In this document: piece after piece, positions 6,448-11,377 of the stretch
Layout: every line of letters starts with the position of its first letter
Numbering within the stretch: position 1 is the stretch's first letter
NCBI GenBank assembly: GCA_964434585.1
Contig: CAYSVN010000038.1
Location: 1-11,377, forward strand
Direction: 5' to 3'
DNA: 11,377 bases
Origin: CAYSVN01 sp964434585
GTDB lineage: Bacteria; Patescibacteriota; Gracilibacteria; Peribacterales; Peribacteraceae
Program-made: the position numbers and the translations under genes
Notes under the pieces: generated by a model
Database searches by the model: none
What the model saw: the letters and a program-made list of their open reading frames with translations, nothing else
What the model was told of the DNA's origin: nothing

Positions 6448-6523
6448 GAGGTCTAGGTGTTATAAAGTTTAGAGGTTAACAAAATTTAAACCTCTAAACC
6501 TTTAGACATCTAAACCTTCTGAC
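6443..6523. repeat. 81-bp imperfect inverted repeat between divergent genes
   Basis: The core is a perfect 10-bp stem, TTTAGAGGTT (6468-6477) with AACCTCTAAA (6489-6498), around an 11-nt AT loop. Outside it the arms keep matching with small bulges: AAAG with CTTT, TCTAGGTG against CATCTAAA, and finally GTCA (6443-6446) with TGAC (6520-6523). Each arm also repeats a TTTAGA-GGTT-like unit within itself, as if built from a short repeated word. It fills most of the 175-bp space between gpmI and the small membrane gene. No T tract follows either arm, so a terminator is unlikely. A small dispersed repeat or a protein-binding site fits better. Confidence 0.65.
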
Positions 6524-6573
6524 TCTTACTTTAAAATGGCTGGGGATGTAAAAACTATCTTTAGCACGCTATT

Positions 6574-6584
6574 TATGATACAAT
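6574..6584 (+). promoter_or_regulatory. Predicted -10 region of the 111-aa membrane-protein gene
   Basis: Two overlapping -10 candidates stand just before the start: TATGAT (6574-6579), eight bases from the ATG at 6588, and TACAAT (6579-6584), six bases from the second ATG at 6591. No clear -35 is seen. Either would give a message with almost no leader. Confidence 0.3.
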
Positions 6585-6587
6585 AAT

Positions 6588-6923
6588 ATGATGAAAACAA
6601 ACAAAATACACAATCGGCTCCAACATGTAGACGGCCTGCTTTGGGCGGTAGTTATTAGCATTGTTGTTGTAACCGTAGCGGCTGCACTAGGTAAAGCTAC
6701 TATTAATATTACTGGTAGCATTCTTAATGCGCACCAAGTACTTACTATTGATGTAGTAGACACGCTACTGCCTAACTATGCTGTTAACGAAATTGAGGTT
6801 CTACGTGAAGATGAAGAGGGAACTCACCTACAAATTTATGCTCAAGATAATGTTATTTGGGGCATTGCTACTCAAGATACCAATGGATGGGCAATGGATG
6901 ACTGGAGCGTTATGCATCGGTAG
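6588..6923 (+). CDS. Unknown 111-aa single-pass membrane protein
   Basis: I do not recognise this family. A short polar, basic N-terminus (residues 1-13) is followed by one hydrophobic segment, about 16-35 (LLWAVVISIVVVTVAAAL), and then a 75-residue polar, acidic domain rich in beta-prone stretches and ending WAMDDWSVMHR. The charge pattern suggests the C-terminal domain is outside the cell (N-in, C-out) with an uncleaved anchor. The gene opens with ATG ATG; the second (6591) may be the true start given the -10 spacing. There is no Shine-Dalgarno sequence. It stands alone, divergent from gpmI and convergent with the next gene 44 bases away. The small gap holds only a weak 7-bp inverted pair. 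Confidence 0.75.
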   Translation: MMKTNKIHNRLQHVDGLLWAVVISIVVVTVAAALGKATINITGSILNAHQVLTIDVVDTLLPNYAVNEIEVLREDEEGTHLQIYAQDNVIWGIATQDTNGWAMDDWSVMHR

Positions 6924-6967
6924 AAACTACTAAAGATAATCTAATCTACATCATCACTAATTTCTAC

Positions 6968-7306
6968 TCAACTAAATTTAGCATTCACTCCTTCTCCTTC
7001 GATTAACATTTCATCCAGATTATATTGGCCTTCTGCTAAAACTTGTAGCGCTCCACTAAGGAGTTCACCTCTACGTTTTTTAAATTCTGGAACATCCATT
7101 TCTATGCCTTCAGGGTTAAAAACATCACTAATTAAATCTCCGAACTTGTCTGTAAGCTCCGTCAGTATTTTATAGTCTTCGGAGTTTTCTACTGTTTCAG
7201 AATATTCAATAGAAGATAAAGCCGAAGTTAAATTCGCCATCATTTCTGAATCATTATCATGAATAAGCGCTCTTAGTTCTGGATCTTCTATACTTCTTTC
7301 TGGCAT
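6968..7306 (-). CDS. Unknown small acidic cytoplasmic protein, 112 aa
   Basis: I do not recognise this protein. It is strongly acidic, has no cysteine, no signal peptide and no membrane segment, and looks mostly helical. Examples are the stretches near residues 20-60 (MMANLTSALSS, ILTELTDKFGDLISDVF) and 74-103. It ends in TGA. A strong promoter with a perfect TATAAT lies upstream and predicts a leader of about 28 nt. No Shine-Dalgarno sequence precedes the ATG; the bases before it, TTAACCCTT, resemble the ATAACCCT before gpmI. It is divergent from dnaE and converges on the 111-aa membrane gene. Nothing in the context suggests a function. The dedicated promoter and clean fit between neighbours support a real gene. 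Confidence 0.7.
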   Translation of the reverse strand: MPERSIEDPELRALIHDNDSEMMANLTSALSSIEYSETVENSEDYKILTELTDKFGDLISDVFNPEGIEMDVPEFKKRRGELLSGALQVLAEGQYNLDEMLIEGEGVNAKFS

Positions 7307-7340
7307 AAGGGTTAAGGTAATTTTAAAACTTTGTATATAT

Positions 7341-7369
7341 ATTATAACATATATAATTAATTTTTACAA
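7341..7369 (-). promoter_or_regulatory. Strong promoter of the 112-aa acidic-protein gene
   Basis: On the minus strand TTGTAA (7369-7364), a 17-nt spacer and a perfect TATAAT (7346-7341) preceded by TG-T form an extended -10 promoter, the best in the window. The predicted start near 7334 leaves a leader of about 28 nt with no Shine-Dalgarno sequence. Confidence 0.6.
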
Positions 7370-7404
7370 CTATTGAGAAAGCAGATTACAGAGCCTCTGA
7401 TTCC

Positions 7405-7413
7405 TGCTATTCT
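7405..7413 (+). promoter_or_regulatory. Predicted extended -10 promoter of dnaE
   Basis: TG-C-TATTCT (7405-7413) is an extended -10 element eight bases before the dnaE ATG. Transcription would begin within a base or two of the start codon. There is no good -35 at normal spacing and no Shine-Dalgarno sequence. Confidence 0.4.
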
Positions 7414-7421
7414 AGTTCTAC

Positions 7422-10400
7422 ATGAACCAAGAAGATTTTGTCCATCTCCACTGCCATAGTACGTATAGTTTACTAGAAGCACTCCCCCGACCAGAGGAAG
7501 TTGTTTTGCGCGCAAAAGAACTGGGACATACTGCTGTTGGACTGGCGGACAAAGGTACTACGTATGGCCTGTTTGAATTTTACCAAGCGTGTAAAAAGCA
7601 TGATATAAAACCCATTTTAGGCATGGATGCGTTTATTGCAGCCCGGACCCGGACTGACAAAGAATCTGGAATTGATACCAGGCGTTACCCACTAGGCTTA
7701 TTTGCAGAAAATTTAATTGGTTACCATAATTTGCTAGAGCTTGCTTCTAAGGCATCGCTAGAGGGAATGTACTACAAACCAAGGGTAGATGCTGAACTAT
7801 TGCAACAACATGGAGAAGGTTTAATTGCGCTAACAGGGCCTATTTCTGGAGAAGTTCCCCAGGCGCTTCTTAATGGACATAAAGACCAAGCAATTGAGAA
7901 GGTTAAACAATACCAACAGTGGTTTGGCGAAGATAGTGTGTATTTAGAAATTATGGATTTACCAGCAGTGCCAGGGCAAAGTGAGGTAAATCAACAACTT
8001 ATAGAGCTTAGTAAAGAATTAAATGTGCCACTAGTAGCAACTTGTAATAGCCATTACTGTACTATAGATGACGTTAATGCGCATGATGTACTGATGTGCA
8101 TTCAAAAGAATAACAGAATGGATGACCCTGGACGTTTTACCATGCGTGATAGTGACCATTCTATGAAGTCGACAGCAGACATGGCAAAGCTGTTTGAACA
8201 CGTGCCAGAGGCGCTTGCAAATACTAAGGTTATTGCCGATCGCTGTAATGTTGAGTTTCCAGAAACAGAGTATCAAATTCCAAGTTTTCCTTTACCTGAA
8301 GGTATTACAGATGAAGACCAATACCTGCGTGATGAATGTGAAAAAGGTATGATCAACCGTTATGGAAATGATATTCCCGAAGGGCACCGAAAGCGTTTAG
8401 ATTACGAACTAGAAGTTATTACCAATATGGGATTTTCTGGTTACTTTTTAATTACATCTGATTTTGTAAGATATGCTAAAAAAGAAGGTGTAACGGTTGG
8501 GCCCGGTCGTGGTTCTGCCTGTGGGTCAATTGTGTCGTACTGTATGGATATTATTAACATTGACCCAATGGAGTACGATTTACTGTTTGAGCGATTTTTA
8601 AATCCAGAACGTGTAAGCATGCCCGATATTGATATCGACTTTGCAGATACTAAGCGTGATGTTGTGCTTGAGTATGTGCGCAATAAATATGGATCCGAAA
8701 ATGTAGTGCAAATTTGTACCTTTGGAACCTTAGCAGCTCGGGCTGCTATTAAAGATGTTGGACGTGCCTATGGTGTGCCATTTGTAGAAATGAATGAACT
8801 GGTAAAACTTATTTCGGACCGACCAGGAACAAAATTAAAAGATGCACTGGAAACAAGCGAAATGCAATCTGTTTACACTAGCAACGACCTTTATAAAAAG
8901 GTTATTGATACTGCCTTAAAGCTAGAAGGTAAAGCGCGCCATATTTCTGTGCATGCTTGTGGTGTTATTATTACCCCAGAGCCAGCGGTAAACTATACCG
9001 CTATTCAACGCGCACCAAAAGATGATAAAACTATTATCACCCAGTACTCTGCACACCCACTAGAAGACATGGGTCTGTTAAAAATGGATTTCTTGGGACT
9101 CAGTAACCTTACCGTTATTCAAGAAGCGCTTAAACTTATTAAGTTAACTAGGAATGAGGATTTAGACCTAGATGGTATTAACATGGATGACGAACGCACC
9201 TTTAAATTGTTTCAATCTGCAAGGACAACTGGTGTGTTTCAATTGGAATCGGGTGGAATGAAGCGCTATTTAAAAGAGCTAAAACCAACAGAGTTTAACG
9301 ATATTATTGCGATGCTTGCGCTATATAGGCCAGGACCAATGGAAATGATTCCCGACTATATTAAACGAAAAAATGACCCCAGTACCGTTGAATATACCGT
9401 TGATGAACTTGAGCCATTCTTAAAAGATACTTATGGAGTAATGGTTTACCAAGAACAAGTACAGCGTGTAGTGCAAGAAATTGCTGGATTTAGCCTTGGT
9501 GCTGGTTACCTACTTATTAAAGCGGTAGGTAAAAAAATTCCTGCACTACTAGAGGCTCAGCGTGATAAATTTATGGAAGGAGCTAAAGCTAATGGCCATA
9601 GCGAAAAGGTAGCCAAAACAATTTTTGACCTTATTGAACCATTCTCTGGTTACGGGTTTAATAAATCGCACTCTACTGGTTATGCCAGAATATCTTACGA
9701 AACCGCTTACCTTAAAGCGAACTACCCTGTTGAGTTTTTAACAGCGCTGCTTTCGGCTGATAGCCAAAATACCGATAGAGTGATGATTGAGATTGAAGAT
9801 GCAAGAAGCATGGGTATTAAAGTTTTACCACCGGATGTTAATGAGTCATTTTCTAAATTTACTGCACTCCCTAACCCAGAAGAACCACTAAAAGGATCTA
9901 TTCGTTTTGGACTAGCAGCTATTAAAGGAATTGGTGCTAGTAGTGTCGCAGAAATTATTACTGCCCGTGGCGAACATCCATTCACCAGTATGGAAGATTT
10001 TGCACAACGGATTCCAGTAAAAGTGCTCAATAAAAAAACGCTTGAGGCATTTGCAAAAGCTGGTGCGTTTGATAGCCTTGAAGAACGCGCAAAGATTCTT
10101 GCTAATGTGGAGGCAATTGTGGCCTTTGCTAAGTCTGCTGCTGATGTTACGGCAGATCAAGTATCTTTATTTGATGACGCAGACTTAAACGAAGCAAGTA
10201 TTGAGTGGTACCCAACAGAACCTGCTAGCCGAACCCGAGGACTACAGTGGGAAAAAGAAGTAATGGGACTTTATATTTCTAGCCACCCTTTGGCGGGTAT
10301 TAGCCGATATATGAAAAAGAAAGGAACGCCCATTAATGCATTTACTAATAAACAACTTAATAAAAAAGTAACTGTTGCTGGCCTACCCGAAAGCATAAAA

Positions 10401-10934
10401 ACCATTACTACTAAACGTGGAGACACCATGGCTATATTAGTACTGGAAGACTGTACGGGTAAAATGGAGGCAACCATGTTTCCAAAAACGTATGCCGATT
10501 ATATAGAACAATTGCAAAAACCTGATTGTATTTTAATGGTAACCGGTACGCTTAATGAGCGTATGGGGGCAAAACAAATTAGAGTGGAGTCTGTAAAAAC
10601 TGCCTCGCTAGAAGCGGTTATTAAAAGTGCAAAGGACCAAAATTTATTTAACCAACAAGAAGCTGAAGAAGGTCTTAAACGTGAAGAGGTTGTAGAAGAA
10701 GATTCTGCTTCGCAAGCTTCGCAGAATCCTGAAACTAAGATTGAGCCTTACCGGATTATTGTTCCAGAAGGTTCACCTAAACTACTACTGCTAGAAATTA
10801 AGAAAGCACTAGATGCTCACCCAGGTAATACACCAGTAGAATTAACTGTTGGTAAGCAAGCCATGGCTATTCCATTAAAGGTAGCTGTTAGTGATGAATT
10901 GGAAGCGGATATTAAGACATTATTGGAGAAGTAG
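7422..10934 (+). CDS. dnaE: DNA polymerase III alpha subunit (replicative C-family polymerase)
   Basis: This is the catalytic subunit of the replicative polymerase. Its 1170 aa match full-length DnaE. Order: PHP domain (about 1-280, opening FVHLHCHSTYS); palm with VGPGRGSACGS, then MPDIDIDF (400-407) giving Asp402 and Asp404, and KMDFLG with Asp556, so the catalytic triad is complete; thumb and fingers with TYGVMVYQEQV and YGFNKSHS; a helix-hairpin-helix part (IRFGLAAIKGIG); the clamp-binding motif QVSLF (913-917); an OB fold (about 975-1080); and a C-terminal domain ending at 1170. Metal ligands of the PHP site are lost: Lys44 replaces the usual His, Pro140 the usual Cys, Asn209 the usual Asp. 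PHP proofreading is therefore unlikely. The fingers segment normally ADLLRRAMGKK reads GYLLIKAVGKK (695-705). A palindromic repeat is inserted in frame at codons 1094-1103. Neither a partner gene nor a terminator adjoins it. Confidence 0.98.
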   Translation: MNQEDFVHLHCHSTYSLLEALPRPEEVVLRAKELGHTAVGLADKGTTYGLFEFYQACKKHDIKPILGMDAFIAARTRTDKESGIDTRRYPLGLFAENLIGYHNLLELASKASLEGMYYKPRVDAELLQQHGEGLIALTGPISGEVPQALLNGHKDQAIEKVKQYQQWFGEDSVYLEIMDLPAVPGQSEVNQQLIELSKELNVPLVATCNSHYCTIDDVNAHDVLMCIQKNNRMDDPGRFTMRDSDHSMKSTADMAKLFEHVPEALANTKVIADRCNVEFPETEYQIPSFPLPEGITDEDQYLRDECEKGMINRYGNDIPEGHRKRLDYELEVITNMGFSGYFLITSDFVRYAKKEGVTVGPGRGSACGSIVSYCMDIINIDPMEYDLLFERFLNPERVSMPDIDIDFADTKRDVVLEYVRNKYGSENVVQICTFGTLAARAAIKDVGRAYGVPFVEMNELVKLISDRPGTKLKDALETSEMQSVYTSNDLYKKVIDTALKLEGKARHISVHACGVIITPEPAVNYTAIQRAPKDDKTIITQYSAHPLEDMGLLKMDFLGLSNLTVIQEALKLIKLTRNEDLDLDGINMDDERTFKLFQSARTTGVFQLESGGMKRYLKELKPTEFNDIIAMLALYRPGPMEMIPDYIKRKNDPSTVEYTVDELEPFLKDTYGVMVYQEQVQRVVQEIAGFSLGAGYLLIKAVGKKIPALLEAQRDKFMEGAKANGHSEKVAKTIFDLIEPFSGYGFNKSHSTGYARISYETAYLKANYPVEFLTALLSADSQNTDRVMIEIEDARSMGIKVLPPDVNESFSKFTALPNPEEPLKGSIRFGLAAIKGIGASSVAEIITARGEHPFTSMEDFAQRIPVKVLNKKTLEAFAKAGAFDSLEERAKILANVEAIVAFAKSAADVTADQVSLFDDADLNEASIEWYPTEPASRTRGLQWEKEVMGLYISSHPLAGISRYMKKKGTPINAFTNKQLNKKVTVAGLPESIKTITTKRGDTMAILVLEDCTGKMEATMFPKTYADYIEQLQKPDCILMVTGTLNERMGAKQIRVESVKTASLEAVIKSAKDQNLFNQQEAEEGLKREEVVEEDSASQASQNPETKIEPYRIIVPEGSPKLLLLEIKKALDAHPGNTPVELTVGKQAMAIPLKVAVSDELEADIKTLLEK
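10701..10728. repeat. 28-bp palindromic repeat in frame inside dnaE
   Basis: GATTCTGC (10701-10708) pairs with GCAGAATC (10721-10728). The 12 bases between contain GCTTCGCA-like words repeated in tandem. It encodes DSASQASQN in the flexible acidic linker between the OB fold and the C-terminal domain. It resembles the TTCGAC..GCTCAG palindromes after the gene, which suggests a repeat that moved into a tolerant part of the coding sequence. Confidence 0.6.
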
Positions 10935-10945
10935 CTTTACCTAAT

Positions 10946-10993
10946 GTTCATTTTTGCCGACCTGCCTGCCGGTAGGCTGGTACAAAAACGAAC
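10946..10993. repeat. 48-bp near-perfect palindrome just after dnaE
   Basis: GTTC (10946-10949), TTTTTG (10951-10956) and ACCTGCCTGCC (10960-10970) pair with GGTAGGCTGGT (10971-10981), CAAAAA (10983-10988) and GAAC (10990-10993). It begins 11 bases after the dnaE stop. The bases after the stem are A-rich, not T-rich, so it is not a standard terminator. The GC-rich core resembles an ACCTGCCTGCCGG-type palindrome that I recall as common between genes in Patescibacteria. Confidence 0.7.
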
Positions 10994-11016
10994 CAAAAAA
11001 ATCATTCCAAACAATA

Positions 11017-11215
11017 CTTCGACAAGCTCAGTACCTCTCGTGTTGTGCTATCTGCTCACGTCAAAGTCCATAAACATTATCTTATACTTATTTGTCGGAC
11101 GCCCTTGTTTCGGGCAGTTAAGTGATCGACTTCTCCGCTCACAGAGCATGGTTCGGCTACGCTCACCACTGCACAACACTTCGTTAAATACTTGCTATCC
11201 TGAGCGTAGTCGAAG
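11017..11215. repeat. 199-bp nested inverted repeat built on TTCGAC..GCTCAG palindromes
   Basis: The left end CTTCGAC-AA-GCTCAG (11017-11031) pairs with the right end CTGAGC-GTA-GTCGAAG (11200-11215), 13 bp broken only in the middle. Inside, GTGTTGTGC (11040-11048) pairs perfectly with GCACAACAC (11171-11179). Further in are small hairpins, GTCC with GGAC (11066-11069, 11097-11100) and GCCC with GGGC (11101-11104, 11112-11115). The block is visibly richer in GC than the genes and carries no believable reading frame. It may be several repeat copies that landed side by side or one larger element. Confidence 0.6.
11122..11167. repeat. Two further copies of the short palindromic repeat family
   Basis: Positions 11122-11142 (GTGATCGAC..CCGCTCAC, able to form a hairpin) and 11150-11167 (GGTTCGGCTACGCTCACC) are variants of the word found at 11017-11031 and, inverted, at 11199-11217 (CCTGAGCGTAGTCGAAGGG). 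The common pattern is TTCG-(A/G)C-TACGCTCA. The hexamer GCTCAC also recurs at 11054-11059. Confidence 0.6.
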
Positions 11216-11252
11216 GGCAAACATGGTTTGTCATAAATTAACCTACACAATA

Positions 11253-11374
11253 TTCGCACTGTGAATTTTGAGTTGCGTGGTTTCCAAAGGAGTGAGCGGC
11301 CATCCGCCGAAGAAGGATAGCAAACGACTTGGAATAAACCACCTGCGAAAAATTGTCATGTGCGAAACTTTTTT
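11253..11374 (+). ncRNA. Candidate structured RNA of about 120 nt ending in a T6 tract
   Basis: Several stems nest in one long irregular hairpin. TTCGCAC (11253-11259) pairs with GTGCGAA (11360-11366), AATTTT (11264-11269) with AAAATT (11349-11354), TTGC (11273-11276) with GCGA (11345-11348, one G-U), GTGGTTT (11277-11283) with AAACCAC (11336-11342), and CCAA (11284-11287) with TTGG (11329-11332). At the tip GCGG (11296-11299) pairs with CCGC (11304-11307). Six T follow (11369-11374). This suggests an RNA with its own terminator, or one very large terminator. I saw no signal-recognition-particle, tmRNA, RNase P or known riboswitch signature. A possible -35 (TTGTCA, 11228-11233) has no good -10 partner. 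Confidence 0.35.
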
Positions 11375-11377
11375 GTT

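Noticed and set aside
6920..6967. GTAGAAA..TTTCTAC pair between two convergent genes as a two-way terminator
   Set aside because: The stem is only 7 bp across a 34-base loop, has no T tract, and lies partly over a stop codon.
11122..11217. CRISPR array
   Set aside because: The repeats are in mixed orientation, differ in sequence and have no regular spacers.
11077..11259. 60-aa minus-strand frame in the same region
   Set aside because: It contains FDYAQD, the other-strand translation of the same repeat, and has no promoter or Shine-Dalgarno sequence.
10944..11264. 106-aa plus-strand reading frame after dnaE
   Set aside because: It is made of palindromic repeats; the DLPAGR-like and PERSRR strings are translated repeat. 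There is no start signal and no family-like sequence.
11253..11374. Signal recognition particle RNA, 6S RNA or integron attC site
   Set aside because: The GGAA-capped signal-recognition-particle motif is absent, the length is short for 6S RNA, and the attC end boxes are missing.
1..11377. Defence, toxin-antitoxin or phage system
   Set aside because: No nuclease, methylase, integrase, transposase or toxin family is recognisable; the two small unknown genes are convergent and not paired like a toxin-antitoxin unit.

Overview
The window looks like chromosomal DNA from a small-genome bacterium, most likely of the Candidate Phyla Radiation (Patescibacteria). This rests on AT-rich, tightly packed single genes. 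Many start codons lack a Shine-Dalgarno sequence. The mix of genes fits too: an M16 zinc peptidase, an O-antigen-ligase-like membrane protein, an SLH surface protein, an independent phosphoglycerate mutase and a DnaE with lineage-style substitutions. Non-coding palindromes at the right end also resemble repeats I recall from such genomes. TGA is used as a stop (O-antigen-ligase-like gene and the 112-aa gene), so a TGA-recoding lineage is unlikely. The phylum assignment is inference.

Layout, left to right. 1-101: a divergent promoter region. 102-965: an unrecognised 287-aa protein with GHKL (Bergerat-fold) ATPase motifs. 1054-2316: an M16 peptidase. 2319-2395: a compact inverted repeat built of two opposed terminator-like hairpins, ending on the only clear Shine-Dalgarno sequence of the window. 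2415-4732: a two-gene unit joined by an ATGA overlap, an O-antigen ligase/polymerase-like membrane protein and a secreted NTR/TIMP-like plus triple-SLH protein; both concern the cell surface. Facing them on the minus strand is gpmI (6412-4907). A 57-aa membrane protein (4907-4734), not previously listed, starts on the gpmI stop codon and ends one base from the stop of the SLH gene. 6413-6587: a divergent control region carrying an 81-bp imperfect inverted repeat. 6588-6923 and 7306-6968: two small unknown genes, converging. 7307-7421: divergent promoters. 7422-10934: full-length dnaE. 10935-11377: no credible gene, but dense palindromes and a large nested hairpin that ends in a T6 tract.

The genes do not form one pathway. 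They are housekeeping functions (glycolysis, replication) interleaved with cell-envelope genes. The two recurring themes are initiation without Shine-Dalgarno sequences, with -10 hexamers often 4-8 nt from the ATG (suggesting leaderless mRNAs), and palindromic repeats, one of which lies in frame inside dnaE. I found no clear new defence or mobile system. The best candidates for undescribed biology are the 2319-2395 element, the structured element at 11253-11374, the in-frame palindrome in dnaE and the GHKL protein.
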